Assembly: GCA_964017195.1 (NCBI GenBank)
Contig: CAXHKT010000187.1
Coordinates: forward strand, 1-64,000
Origin: Siderastrea radians
Taxonomy: Eukaryota; Cnidaria; Anthozoa; Scleractinia; Rhizangiidae
Direction of reading: 5' to 3'
DNA length: 64,000 bases
Shown: piece after piece, positions 49,291 to 63,247 of the stretch
Position numbering within the stretch: the first letter of the stretch is position 1
Layout: each line of letters opens with the position of its first letter
Made by a program: the position numbers and the translations under genes
Notes under the pieces: generated by a model
What the model was told of the DNA's origin: nothing
The model's input: the letters and a program-made list of their open reading frames with translations, nothing else
Databases searched by the model: none

Positions 49291-50512
49291 TTTCGGATGG
49301 TCCCAAAGGGATTGAATGCATTTGGGAGCTTTGTGCATGCAGCCGAGAGCGCCAGTTAGCTTTTTGAGCTTTTTGGGGCCTGAGGGAAGGCCCCAAAATG
49401 GGGGTTTTTTCCACCTTATCGACAAAATCGCAGACTTTCTACACAATAAAATGTTTTTTCTCATAGCCCCGAGGGATTTGCATTATTATTGGGCCAGTGC
49501 GCAGCCTTGCGCAGACAGATTGCGCAGATAAGAACACCTTTTTGAGCCTCTGGGAATGCCCCAAAATGGGGTTTTTTTCCCTAAGGATCGCACATATCGC
49601 GCTTTCTTTGTACTTTTGCACAAAAGGAATTTTTTTTGGATGGTCCCAAAGGGATTGAATGCATTTGGGAGCTTTGTGCATGCCGCCGAGAGCGCCAGTT
49701 AGCTTTTTGAGCTTTTTGGGGCCTGAGGGAAGGCCCCAAAATGGGGTTTTTTTCCACCTTATCGACAAAATCGCAGACTTTCTACACAATAAACTGGTTT
49801 TTCTGATAGCCCCGAGGGATTTGCATTATTATTGGGCCAGTGCGCAGCCTTGCGCAGACAGATTGCGCAGATAAGAACACCTTTTTGAGCCTCTGGGAAT
49901 GCCCCAAAATGGGGTTTTTTCCCTAAGGATCGCACATATCGCGCTTTCTTTGTACTTTTGCACAAAAGGAATTTTTTTGGGATGGTCCCAAAGGGATTGA
50001 ATGCATTTGGGAGCTTTGTGCATGCAGCCGAGAGCGCCAGTTAGCTTTTTGAGCTTTTTGGGGCCTGAGGGAAGGCCCCAAAATGGGGGTTTTTTCCACC
50101 TTATCGAAAAAATCGCAGACTTTCTACACAATAAACTGTTTTTTCTGATAGCCCCGAGGGATTTGCATTATTATTGGGCCAGTGCGCAGCCTTGCGCAGA
50201 CAGATTGCGCAGATAAGAACACCTTTCTTAGCCCCTGGGAATGCCCCAAAATGGGGTTTTTTCCCTAAGGATCGCACATATCGCGCTTTCTTTGTACTTT
50301 TGCACAAAAGGAATTTTTTTCGGATGGTCCCAAAGGGATTGAATGCATTTGGGAGCTTTGTGCATGCAGCCGAGAGCGCCAGTTAGCTTTTTGAGCTTTT
50401 TGGGGCCTGAGGGAAGGCCCCAAAATGGGGGTTTTTTCCACCTTATCGACAAAATCGCAGACTTTCTACACAATAAACTGTTTTTTCTGATAGCCCCGAG
50501 GGATTTGCATTA

Positions 50513-52640
50513 TTATTGGGCCAGTGCGCAGCCTTGCACAGACAGATTGCGCAGATAAGAACACCTTTTTGAGCCTCTGGGAATGCCCCAAAATGGGGTT
50601 TTTTCCCTAAGGATCGCACATATCGCGCTTTCTTTGTACTTTTGCACAAAAGGAATTTTTTTCGGATGGTCCCAAAGGGATTGAATGCATTTGGGAGCTT
50701 TGTGCATGCAGCCGAGAGCGCCAGTTAGCTTTTTGAGCTTTTTGGGGCCTGAGGGAAGGCCCCAAAATGGGGGTTTTTTCCACCTTATCGACAAAATCGC
50801 AGACTTTCTACACAATAAAATGTTTTTTCTCATAGCCCCGAGGGATTTGCATTATTATTGGGCCAGTGCGCAGCCTTGCGCAGACAGATTGCGCAGATAA
50901 GAACACCTTTTTGAGCCTCTGGGAATGCCCCAAAATGGGTTTTTTTTCCTAAGGATCGGACATATCGCGCTTTCTTTGTACTTTTGCACAAAAGAAATTT
51001 TTTTCGGATGGTCCCAAAGGGATTGAATGCATTTGGGAGCTTTGTCCATGCAGCCGAGAGCGCCAGTTAGCTTTTTGAGCTTTTTCGGGCCTGAGGGAAG
51101 GCCCCAAAATGGGGGTTTTTTTTCACCTTATCGACAAAATCGCAGACTTTCTACACAATAAACTGTTTTTTCTGATAGCCCCGAGGGATTTGCATTATTA
51201 TTGGGCCAGTGCGCAGCCTTGCGCAGACAGATTGCGCAGATAAGAACACCTTTTTGAGCCTCTGGGAATGCCCCAAAATGGGGTTTTTTTCCCTAAGGAT
51301 CGCACATATCGCCCTTTCTTTGTACTTTTGCACAAAAGGAATTTTTTTCGGATGGTCCCAAAGGGATTGAATGCATTTGGGAGCTTTGTGCATGCAGCCG
51401 AGAGCACCAGTTAGCTTTTTGAGCTTTTTGGGGCCTGAGGGAAGGCCCCAAAATGGGGGTTTTTTCCACCTTATCGACAAAATCGCAGACTTTCTACACA
51501 ATAAACTGTTTTTTCTGATAGCCCCGAGGGATTTGCATTATTATTGGGCCAGTGCGCAGCCTTGCGCAGACAGATTGCGCAGATAAGAACACCTTTCTTA
51601 GCCCCTGGGAATGCCCCAAAATGGGGTTTTTTCCCTAAGGATCGCACATATCGCGCTTTCTTTGTACTTTTGCACAAAAGGAATTTTTTTCGGATGGTCT
51701 TAAAGGGATTGAATGCATTTGGGAGCTTTGTGCATGCAGCCGAGAGCGCCAGTTAGCTTTTTGAGCTTTTTGGGGCCTGAGGGAAGGCCCCAAAATGGGG
51801 GTTTTTTCCACCTTATCGACAAAATCGCAGACTTTCTACACAATAAACTGTTTTTTCTGATAGCCCCGAGGGATTTGCATTATTATTGGGCCAGTGCGCA
51901 GCCTTGCGCAGACAGATTGCGCAGATAAGAACACCTTTTTGAGCCTCTGGGAATGCCCCAAAATGGGGTTTTTTCCCTAAGGATCGCACATATCGCACTT
52001 TCTTTGTACTTTTGCACAAAAGGAATTTTTTTCGGATGGTCCCAAAGGGATTGAATGCATTTGGGAGCTTTGTGCATGCAGCCGAGAGCGCCAGTTAGCT
52101 TTTTGAGCTTTTTGGGGCCTGAGGGAAGGCCCCAAAATGGGGGTTTTTTCCACCTTATCGACAAAATCGCAGACTTTCTACACAATAAACTGTTTTTTCT
52201 GATAGCCCCGAGGGATTTGCATTATTATTGGGCCAGTGCGCAGCCTTGCGCAGACAGATTGCGCAGATAAGAACACCTATTTGAGCCTCTGGGAATGCCC
52301 CAAAATGGGGTTTTTTCCCTAAGGATCGCACATATCGCGCTTTCTTTGTACTTTTGCACAAAAGGAATTTTTTTCGGATGGTCCCAAAGCGATTGAATGC
52401 ATTCTGGAGCTTTGTGCATGCAGCCGAGAGCGCCAGTTAGCTTTTTGAGCTTTTTGGGGCCTGAGGGAAGGCCCCAAAATGGGGGTTTTTTCCACCTTAT
52501 CGACAAAATCGCAGACTTTCTACACAATAAACTGTTTTTTCTGATAGCCCCGAGGGATTTGCATTATTATTGGGCCAGTGCGCAGCCTTGCGCAGACAGA
52601 TTGCGCAGATAAGAACACCTTTTTGAGCCTCTGGGAATGC
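50513..52640. repeat. Six-monomer block, copy 1 (partner at about 56671-58798)
   Basis: Marks in order: ACACAATAAAATG with TCTCATAGCCC (50811), the long T-run with CCTAAGGATCGGAC (50940), TTTGTCCATGCAG (51041), TTTTTCGGGCCTG (51082), an extended T-run before CACC (51115), GAGAGCACCAG (51399), CACCTTTCTTAGCCCC (51591) and CAAAGCGATTG (52385). All recur 6158 bp later (18 monomers plus 2 bp). Small differences exist, for example GGTCTTAAAGGG at 51696 in this copy only. Confidence 0.85.
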
Positions 52641-55600
52641 CCCAAAATGGGGTTTTTTCCCAAAGGATCGCACATATCGCGCTTTCTTTGTTCTTTTGCA
52701 CGAAAGGAATTTTTTTCGGATGGTCCCAAAGGGATTGAATGCATTCTGGAGCTTTGTGCATGCAGCCGAGAGCGCCAGTTAGCTTTTTGAGCTTTTTGGG
52801 GCCTGAGGGAAGGCCCCAAAATGGGGGTTTTTTCCACCTTATCGACAAAATCGCAGACTTTCTACACAATAAACTGTTTTTTCTGATAGCCCCGAGGGAT
52901 TTGCATTATTATTGGGCCAGTGCACAGCCTTGCGCAGACAGATTGCGCAGATAAGAACACCTTTTTGAGCCTCTGGGAATGCCCCAAAATGGGGTTTTTT
53001 CCCTAAGGATCGCACATATCGCGCTTTCTTTGTACTTTTGCACAAAAGGAATTTTTATCGGATGGTCCCAAAGGGATTGAATGCATTTGGGAGCTTTGTG
53101 CATGCAGCCGAGAGCGCCAGTTAGCTTTTTGAGCTTTTTGGGGCCTGAGGGAAGGCCCCAAAATGGGGTTTTTTTCCACCTTATCGACAAAATCGCAGAC
53201 TTTCTACACAATAAACTGTTTTTTCTGATAGCCCCGAGGGATTTGCATTATTATTGGGCCAGTGCCCAGCCTTGCGCAGACAGATTGCGCAGATAAGAAC
53301 ACCTTTTTGAGCCTCTGGGAATGCCCCAAAATGGGGTTTTTTCCCTAAGGATCGCACATATCGCGCTTTCTTTGTACTTTTGCACAAAAGGAATTTTTTT
53401 GGGATGGTCCCAAAGGGATTGAATGCATTTGGGAGCTTTGTGCATGCAGCCGAGAGCGCCAGTTAGCTTTTTGAGCTTTTTGGGGCCTGAGGGAAGGCCC
53501 CAAAATGGGGGTTTTTTCCACCTTATCGACAAAATCGCAGACTTTCTACACAATAAACTGTTTTTTCTGATAGCCCCGAGGGATTTGCATTATTATTGGG
53601 CCAGTGCGCAGCCTTGCACAGACAGATTGCGCAGATAAGAACACCTTTTTGAGCCTCTGGGAATGCCCCAAAATGGGGTTTTATCCCTAAGGATCGCACA
53701 TATCGCGCTTTCTTTGTACTTTTGCACAAAAGGAATTTTTTTCGGATGGTCCCAAAGGGATTGAATGCATTTGGGAGCCTTGTGCATGCAGCCGAGAGCG
53801 CCAGTTAGCTTTTTGAGCTTTTTGGGGCCTGAGGGAAGGCCCCAAAATGGGGGTTTTTTCCACCTTATCGACAAAATCGGAGACTTTCTACACAATAAAC
53901 TGTTTTTTCTGATAGCCCCGAGGGATTTGCATTATTATTGGGCCAGTGCGCAGCCTTGCGCAGACAGATTGCGCAGATAAGAACACCTTTTTGAGCCTCT
54001 GGTAATGCCCCAAAATGGGTTTTTTTCCCTAAGGATTGCACATATCGCGCTTTCTTTGTTCTTTTGCACAAAAGGAATTTTTTCGGATGGTCCCAAAGGG
54101 ATTGAATGCATTCTGGACCTTTGTGCATGCAGCCGAGAGCGCCAGTTAGCTTTTTGAGCTTTTTGGGGCCTGAGGGAAGGCCCCAAAATGGGGGTTTTTT
54201 CCACCTTATCGACAAAATCGCAGACTTTCTACACAATAAACTGTTTTTTCTGATAGCCCCGAGGGATTTGCATTATATTGGGCCAGTGCGCAGCCTTGCA
54301 CAGACAGATTGCGCAGATAAGAACACCTTTTTGAGCCTCTGGGAATGCCCCAAAATGGGGTTATTTCGCTAAGGATCGCACATATCGCGCTTTCTTTGTA
54401 CTTTTGCACAAAAGGAATTTTTTTCGGATGGTCCCAAAGGGATTGAATGCATTTGGGAGCTTTGTGCATGCAGCCGAGAGCGCCAGTTAGCTTTTTGAGC
54501 TTTTTGGGGCCTGAGGGAAGGCCCCAAAATGGGGGTTTTTTCCACCTTATCGACAAAATCGCAGACTTTCTACACAATAAACTGTTTTTTCTGATAGCCC
54601 CGAGGGATTTGCATTATTATTGGGCCAGTGCGCAGCCTTGCGCAGACAGATTGCGCAGATAAGAACACCTTTTTGAGCCTCTGGGAATGCCCCAAAATGG
54701 GGTTTTTTCCCTAAGGATCGCACATATCGCGCTTTCTTTGTACTTTTGCACAAAAGGAATTTTTTTGGGATGGTCCCAAACGGATTGAATGCATTTGGGA
54801 GCTTTGTGCATGCAGCCGAGAGCGCCAGTTAGCTTTTTGAGCTTTTTGTGGTCTGAGGGAAGGCCCCAAAATGGGGGTTTTTTCCACCTTATCGACAAAA
54901 TCGCAGACTTTCTACACAATAAACTGTTTTTTCTGATAGCCCCGAGGGATTTGCATTATTATTGGGCCAGTGCGCAGCCTTGCGCAGACAGATTGCGCAG
55001 ATAAGAACACCTTTTTGAGCCTCTGGGAATGCCCCAAAATGGGGTTTTTTCCCTAAAGATCGCACATATCCCGCTTTCTTTGTACTTTTGCACAAAAGGA
55101 TTTTTTTTCGGATGGTCCCAAAGGGATTGAATGCATTTGGGAGCTTTGTCCATGCAGCCGAGAGCGCCAGTTAGCTTTTTGAGCTTTTTGGGGCCTGACG
55201 GAAGGCCCCAAAATGGGGGTTTTTTCCACCTTATCGACAAAATCGCAGACTTTCTACACAATAAACTGTTTTTTCTGATAGCCCCGAGGGATTTGCATTA
55301 TTACTGGGCCAGTGCGCAGCCTTGCACAGACAGATTGCGCAGATAAGAACACCTTTTTGAGCCTCTGGGAATGCCCCAAAATGGGGTTTTTTCCCTAAGG
55401 ATCGCACATATCGCGCTTTCTTTGTACTTTTGCACAAAAGGAATATTTGTCGGATGGTCCCAAAGGGATTGAATGCATTTGGGAGCTTTGTGCATGCAGC
55501 CGAGAGCGCCAGTTAGCTTTTTGAGCTTTTTGGGGCCTGAGGGAAGGCCCCAAAATGGGGGTTTTTTCCACCTTATCGACAAAATCGCAGACTTTCTACA

Positions 55601-56670
55601 CAATAAACTGTTTTTTCTGATAGCCCCGAGGGATTTGCATTATTATTGGGCCAGTGCGCAGCCTTGCACAGACAGATTGCGCAGATAAGAACACCTTTTT
55701 GAGCCTCTGGGAATGCCCCAAAATGGGGTTTTTTCCCTAAGGATCGCACATATCGCGCTTTCTTTGTACTTTTGCACAAAAGGAATTTTTTTCGGATGGT
55801 CCCAAAGGGATTGAATGCATTTGGGAGCTTTGTGCATGCAGCCGAGAGCGCCAGTTAGCTTTTTGAGCTTTTTGGGGCCTGAGGGAAGGCCCCAAAATGG
55901 GGGTTTTTTCCACCTTATCGACAAAATCGCAGACTTTCTACACAATAAAATGTTTTATCTCATAGCCCCGAGGGATTTGCATTATTATTGGGCCAGTGCG
56001 CAGCCTTGCGCAGACAGATTGCGCAGATAAGAACACCTTTTCGAGCCTCTGGGAATGCCCCAAAATGGGTTTTTTTTTTTAAGGATCGGACATATCGCGC
56101 TTTCTTTGTACTTTTGCACAAAAGAAATTTTTTTCGGATGGTCCCAAAGGGATTGAATGCATTTGGGAGCTTTGTCCATGCAGCCGAGAGCGCCAGTTAG
56201 CTTTTTGAGCTTTTTCGGGCCTGAGGGAAGGCCCCAAAATGGGGTTTTTTTTTCACCTTATCGACAAAATCGCAGACTTTCTACACAATAAACTGTTTTT
56301 TCTGATAGCCCCGAGGGATTTGCATTATTATTGGGCCAGTGCGCAGCCTTGCGCAGACAGATTGCGCAGATAAGAACACCTTTTTGAGCCTCTGGGAATG
56401 CCCCAAAATGGGGTTTTTTCCCTAAGGATCGCACATATCGCGCTTTCTTTGTACTTTTGCACAAAAGGAATTTTTTTGGGATGGTCCCAAAGGGATTGAA
56501 TGCATTTGGGGAGCTTTGTGCATGCAGCCGAGAGCGCCAGTTAGCTTTTTGAGCTTTTTGGGGCCTGAGGGAAGGCCCCAAAATGGGGTTTTTTTCCACC
56601 TTATCGACAAAATCGCAGACTTTCTACACAATAAACTGTTTTTTCTGATAGCCCCGAGGGATTTGCATTA

Positions 56671-58798
56671 TTATTGGGCCAGTGCGCAGCCTTGCACAGA
56701 CAGATTGCGCAGATAAGAACACCTTTTTGAGCCTCTGGGAATGCCCCAAAATGGGGTTTTTTCCCTAAGGATCGCACATATCGCGCTTTCTTTGTACTTT
56801 TGCACAAAAGGAATTTTTTTCGGATGGTCCCAAAGGGATTGAATGCATTTGGGAGCTTTGTGCATGCAGCCGAGAGCGCCAGTTAGCTTTTTGAGCTTTT
56901 TGGGGCCTGAGGGAAGGCCCCAAAATGGGAGTTTTTTCCACCTTATTGACAAAATCGCAGACTTTCTACACAATAAAATGTTTTTTCTCATAGCCCCGAG
57001 GGATTTGCATTATTATTGGGCCAGTGCGCAGCCTTGCGCAGACAGATTGCGCAGATAAGAACACCTTTTTGAGCCTCTGGGAATGCCCCAAAATGGGTTT
57101 TTTTTCCTAAGGATCGGACATATCGCGCTTTCTTTGTACTTTTGCACAAAAGAAATTTTTTTCGGATGGTCCCAAAGGGATTGAATGCATTTGGGAGCTT
57201 TGTCCATGCAGCCGAGAGCGCCAGTTAGCTTTTTGAGCTTTTTCGGGCCTGAGGGAAGGCCCCAAAATGGGGGTTTTTTTTCACCTTATCGACAAAATCG
57301 CAGACTTTCTACACAATAAACTGTTTTTTCTTATAGCCCCGAGGGATTTGCATTATTATTGGGCCAGTGCGCAGCCTTGCGCAGACAGATTGCGCAGATA
57401 AGAACACCTTTTTGAGCCTCTGGGAATGCCCCAAAATGGGGTTTTTTTCCCTAAGGATCGCACATATCGCGCTTTCTTTGTACTTTTGCACAAAAGGAAT
57501 TTTTTTCGGATGGTCCCAAAGGGATTGAATGCATTTGGGAGCTTTGTGCATGCAGCCGAGAGCACCAGTTAGCTTTTTGAGCTTTTTGGGGCCTGAGGGA
57601 AGGCCCCAAAATGGGGGTTTTTTCCACCTTATCGACAAAATCGCAGACTTTCTACACAATAAACTGTTTTTTCTGATAGCCCCGAGGGATTTGCATTATT
57701 ATTGGGCCAGTGCGCAGCCTTGCGCAGACAGATTGCGCAGATAAGAACACCTTTCTTAGCCCCTGGGAATGCCCCAAAATGGGGTTTTTTCCCTAAGGAT
57801 CGCACATATCGCGCTTTCTTTGTACTTTTGCACAAAAGGAATTTTTTTCGGATGGTCCCAAAGGGATTGAATGCATTTGGGAGCTTTGTGCATGCAGCCG
57901 AGAGCGCCAGTTAGCTTTTTGAGCTTTTTGGGGCCTGAGGGAAGGCCCCAAAATGGGGGTTTTTTCCACGTTATCGACAAAATCGCAGACTTTCTACACA
58001 ATAAACTGTTTTTTCTGATAGCCCCGAGGGATTTGCATTATTATTGGGCCAGTGCGCAGCCTTGCGCAGACAGATTGCGCAGATAAGAACACCTTTTTGA
58101 GCCTCTGGGAATGCCCCAAAATGGGGTTTTTTCCCTAAGGATCGCACATATCGCACTTTCTTTGTACTTTTGCACAAAAGGAATTTTTTTCGGATGGTCC
58201 CAAAGGGATTGAATGCATTTGGGAGCTTTGTGCATGCAGCCGAGAGCGCCAGTTAGCTTTTTGAGCTTTTTGGGGCCTGACGGAAGGCCCCAAAATGGGG
58301 GTTTTTTCCACCTTATCGACAAAATCGCAGACTTTCTACACAATAAACTGTTTTTTCTGATAGCCCCGAGGGATTTGCATTATTATTGGGCCAGTGCGCA
58401 GCCTTGCGCAGACAGATTGCGCAGATAAGAACACCTATTTGAGCCTCTGGGAATGCCCCAAAATGGGGTTTTTTCCCTAAGGATCGCACATATCGCGCTT
58501 TCTTTGTACTTTTGCACAAAAGGAATTTTTTTCGGATGGTCCCAAAGCGATTGAATGCATTCTGGAGCTTTGTGCATGCAGCCGAGAGCGCCAGTTAGCT
58601 TTTTGAGCTTTTTGGGGCCTGAGGGAAGGCCCCAAAATGGGGGTTTTTTCCACCTTATCGACAAAATCGCAGACTTTCTACACAATAAACTGTTTTTTCT
58701 GATAGCCCCGAGGGATTTGCATTATTATTGGGCCAGTGCGCAGCCTTGCGCAGACAGATTGCGCAGATAAGAACATCTCTTTGAGCCTCTCGGAATGC
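56671..58798. repeat. Six-monomer block, copy 2 (partner at about 50513-52640)
   Basis: Carries the ordered marks of the 50.5-kb block at a constant offset of 6158 bp. Private changes include CTTATTGAC (56943), TTCTTATAGCC (57327) and CCACGTTATCG (57966). A third, partial copy of its first two monomers lies at about 55815-56270, with an even longer T-run near 56068. Confidence 0.85.
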
Positions 58799-58995
58799 CC
58801 CAAAATGGGGTTTTTTCCCTAAGGATCGCACATATCGCGCTTTCTTTGTACTTTTGCACAAAAGGAATTTTTTTGGGATGGTCCCAAAGGGATTGACTGC
58901 ATTTGGGAGCTTTGTGCATGCAGCCGAGAGCGCCAGTTAGCTTTTAGAGCTTTTTGGGGCCTGAGGGAAGGCCCCAAAATGGGGTTTTTTTCATC

Positions 58996-61727
58996 CTTAT
59001 CGACAAAATCGCAGACTTTCTACACAATAAACTGTTTTTGCTGATAGCCCCGAGGGATTTGCATTATTATTGGGCCAGTGCGCAGCCTTGCACAGACAGA
59101 TTGCGCAGATAAGAACACCTTTTTGAGCCTCTGGGAATGCCCCAAAATGGGTTTTTTCCCTAAGGATCGCACATATCGCGCTTTCTTTGTACTTTTGCAC
59201 AAAAGGAATTTTTTTCGGATGGTCCCAAAGGGATTGAATGCATTTGGGAGCTTTGTGCATGCAGCCGAGAGCGCCAGTTAGCTTTTTGAGCTTTTTGGGG
59301 CCTGAGGGAAGGCCCCAAAATGGGGGTTTTTTCCACCTTATTGACAAAATCGCAGACTTTCTACACAATAAACTGTTTTTTCTGATAGCCCCGAGGGATT
59401 TGCATTATTATTGGGCCATTGCGCAGCCTTGCGCAGACAGTTTGCGCAGATAAGAACACCTTTTTGAGCCTCTGGGAATGCCCCAAAATGGGGTTTTTTC
59501 CCTAAGGATTGCACATATCGCGCTTTCTTTGTTCTTTTGCACAAAAGGAATTTTTTTCGGATGGTCCCAAAGGGATTGAATGCATTCTGGAGCTTTGTGC
59601 ATGTAGCCGAGAGCGCCAGTTAGCTTTTTGAGCTTTTTGGGGCCTGAGGGAAGGCCCCAAAATGGGTTTTTTTCATCCTTATCGACAAAATCGCAGACTT
59701 TCTACACAATAAACTGTTTTTTCTGATAGCTCCGAGGGATTTGCATTATTATTGGGCCAGTGCGCAGCCTTGCACAGACAGATTGCGCAGATAAGAACAC
59801 CTTTTTGAGCCTCTGGGAATGCCCCAAAATGGGGTTTTTTCCCTAAGGATCGCACATATCGCGCTTTCTTTGTACTTTTGCACAAAAGGAATTTTTTTCG
59901 GATGGTCCCAAAGGGATTGAATGCATTTGGGAGCTTTGTGCATGCAGCCGAGAGCGCCAGTTAGCTTTTTGAGCTTTTTGGGGCCTGAGGGAAGGCCCCA
60001 AAATGGGGGTTTTTTCCACCTTCTCGACAAAATCGCAAACTTTCTACACAATAAACTGTTTTTTCTGATAGCCCCGAGGGATTTGCATTATTATTGGGCC
60101 AGTGCGCAGCCTTGCGCAGACAGATTGCGCAGATAAGAACACCTTTTTGAGCCTCTGGGAATGCCCCAAAATGGGGGTTTTTCCCTAAGGATCGCACATA
60201 TCGCGCTTTCTTTGTACTTTTGCACAAAAGGAATTTTTTTCGGATGGTCCCAAGGGGATTGAATGCATTTGGGAGCTTTGTGCATGCAGCCGAGAGCGCC
60301 AGTTAGCTTTTTGAGCTTTTTGGGGCCTGAGGGAAGGCCCCAAAATGGGGGTTTTTTCCACCTTATCGACAAAATCGCAGACTTTCTACACAATAAACTG
60401 TTTTTGCTGATAGCCCCGAGGGATTTGCATTATTATTGGGCCAGTGCGCAGCCTTGCACAGACAGATTGCGCAGATAAGAACACCTTTTTGAGCCTCTGG
60501 GAATGCCCCAAAATGGGTTTTTTCCCTAAGGATCGCACATATCGCGCTTTCTTTGTACTTTTGCACAAAAGGAATTTTTTTCGGATGGTCCCAAAGGGAT
60601 TGAATGCATTTGGGAGCTTTGTGCATGCAGCCGAGAGCGCCAGTTAGCTTTTTGAGCTTTTTGGGGCCTGAGGGAAGGCCCCAAAATGGGGGTTTTTTCC
60701 ACCTTATTGACAAAATCGCAGACTTTCTACACAATAAACTGTTTTTTCTGATAGCCCCGAGGGATTTGCATTATTATTGGGCCATTGCGCAGCCTTGCGC
60801 AGACAGTTTGCGCAGATAAGAACACCTTTTTGAGCCTCTGGGAATGCCCCAAAATGGGGTTTTTTCCCTAAGGATTGCACATATCGCGCTTTCTTTGTTC
60901 TTTTGCACAAAAGGAATTTTTTTCGGATGGTCCCAAAGGGATTGAATGCATTCTGGAGCTTTGTGCATGTAGCCGAGAGCGCCAGTTAGCTTTTTGAGCT
61001 TTTTGGGGCCTGAGGGAAGGCCCCAAAATGGGTTTTTTTCATCCTTATCGACAAAATCGCAGACTTTCTACACAATAAACTGTTTTTTCTGATAGCTCCG
61101 AGGGATTTGCATTATTATTGGGCCAGTGCGCAGCCTTGCACAGACAGATTGCGCAGATAAGAACACCTTTTTGAGCCTCTGGGAATGCCCCAAAATGGGG
61201 TTTTTTCCCTAAGGATCGCACATATCGCGCTTTCTTTGTACTTTTGCACAAAAGGAATTTTTTTCGGATGGTCCCAAAGGGATTGAATGCATTTGGGAGC
61301 TTTGTGCATGCAGCCGAGAGCGCCAGTTAGCTTTTTGAGCTTTTTGGGGCCTGAGGGAAGGCCCCAAAATGGGGGTTTTTTCCACCTTCTCGACAAAATC
61401 GCAAACTTTCTACACAATAAACTGTTTTTTCTGATAGCCCCGAGGGATTTGCATTATTATTGGGCCAGTGCGCAGCCTTGCGCAGACAGATTGCGCAGAT
61501 AAGAACACCTTTTTGAGCCTCTGGGAATGCCCCAAAATGGGGGTTTTTCCCTAAGGATCGCACATATCGCGCTTTCTTTGTACTTTTGCACAAAAGGAAT
61601 TTTTTTCGGATGGTCCCAAGGGGATTGAATGCATTTGGGAGCTTTGTGCATGCAGCCGAGAGCGCCAGTTAGCTTTTTGAGCTTTTTGGGGCCTGAGGGA
61701 AGGCCCCAAAATGGGGGTTTTTTCCAC
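58996..61727. repeat. Four-monomer tandem duplication (2 x 1366 bp)
   Basis: Units 58996-60361 and 60362-61727 share TTTTTGCTGATAG (59036 and 60402), the shortened GGG-T-run (59150 and 60516), CTTATTGAC (59336 and 60702), GGGCCATTGCG with GACAGTTTGCG, ATGTAGCCG (59601 and 60967), TTTTTTTCATCC, GATAGCTCCG, CTTCTCGAC with CGCAAAC (60021 and 61387) and CCCAAGGGG (60249 and 61615). I noticed no difference within the units, so this is one of the youngest duplications here. Confidence 0.9.
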
Positions 61728-61879
61728 CTTATCGACAAAATCGCAGACTTTCTACACAATAAACTGTTTTTTCTGATAGCCCCGAGGGATTTGCATTATT
61801 ATTGGGCCAGTGCGCAGCCTTGCGCAGACAGATTGCGCAGATAAGAACACCTTTTTGAGCCTCTGGGAATGCCCCAAAA

Positions 61880-63247
61880 TGAGTTTTTTTCCCTAAGGAT
61901 CGCACATATCGCGCTTTCTTTGTACTTTTGCACAAAAGGAATTTTTTTCGGATGGTCCCAAGGAGATTGAATGCATTTGGGAGCTTTGTGCATGCAGCCG
62001 AGAGCGCCAGTTAGCTTTTTGAGGTTTTTGGGGCCTGAGGGAAGGCCCCAAAAAGGGGTTTTTTTCCACCTTATCGACAAAATCGCAGACTTTCTACACA
62101 ATAAACTGTTTTTTCTGACAGCCCCGAGGGATTTGCATTATTATTGGGCCAGTGCGCAGCGTTGCGCAGACAGATTGCGCAGATAAGAACACCTTTTTGA
62201 GCCTCTGGGAATGCCCCAAAATGGGGTTTTTTCCCTAAGGATCGCACATATCGCGCTTTCTTTGTACTTTTGCACAAAAGGAATTTTTTTCGGATGGTCC
62301 CAAGGAGATTGAATGCATTTGGGAGGTTTGTGCATGCAGCCGAGAGCGCCAGTTAGCTTTTTGAGCTTTTTGGGGCCTGAGGGAAGGCCCCAAAATGGGG
62401 GTTTTTTCCACCTTATCGACAAAATCGCAGACTTTCTACACAATAAACTGTTTTTTCTGATAGCCCCGAGGGATTTGCATTATTATTGGGCCAGTGCGCA
62501 GCCTTGCGCAGACAGATTGCGCAGATAAGAACACCTTTTTGAGCCTCTGGGAATGCCCCAAAATGAGTTTTTTTCCCTAAGGATCGCACATATCGCGCTT
62601 TCTTTGTACTTTTGCACAAAAGGAATTTTTTTCGGATGGTCCCAAGGAGATTGAATGCATTTGGGAGCTTTGTGCATGCAGCCGAGAGCGCCAGTTAGCT
62701 TTTTGAGGTTTTTGGGGCCTGAGGGAAGGCCCCAAAAAGGGGTTTTTTTCCACCTTATCGACAAAATCGCAGACTTTCTACACAATAAACTGTTTTTTCT
62801 GACAGCCCCGAGGGATTTGCATTATTATTGGGCCAGTGCGCAGCCTTGCGCAGACAGATTGCGCAGATAAGAACACCTTTTTGAGCCTCTGGGAATGCCC
62901 CAAAATGGGGTTAATTCCCTAAGGATCGCACATATCGCGCTTTCTTTGTACTTTTGCACAAAAGGAATTTTTTTCGGATGGTCCCAAGGAGATTGAATGC
63001 ATTTGGGAGGTTTGTGCATGCAGCCGAGAGCGCCAGTTAGCTTTTTGAGCTTTTTGGGGCCTGAGGGAAGGCCCCAAAATAGGGGTTTTTTCCACCTTAC
63101 CGACAAAATCGCAGACTTTCTACACAATAAACTGTTTTTTCTGATAGCCCCGAGGGATTTGCATTATTATTGGGCCAGTGCGCAGCCTTGCGCAGACAGA
63201 TTGCGCAGATAAGAACACCTTTTTGAGCCTCTGGGAATGCCCCAAAA
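61880..63247. repeat. Two-monomer tandem duplication (2 x 684 bp)
   Basis: Units 61880-62563 and 62564-63247 share AAAATGAG-T-run (61877 and 62561), CCCAAGGAGATTG (four successive monomers, from 61957), TTGAGGTTTTTGG, CCCCAAAAAGGGG (62047 and 62731), CTGACAGCCCC (62115 and 62799) and GGGAGGTTTGTGC. Private changes in the second unit (GGTTAATTCCC at 62910, CTTACCGAC near 63096) show it has aged a little. Confidence 0.85.
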
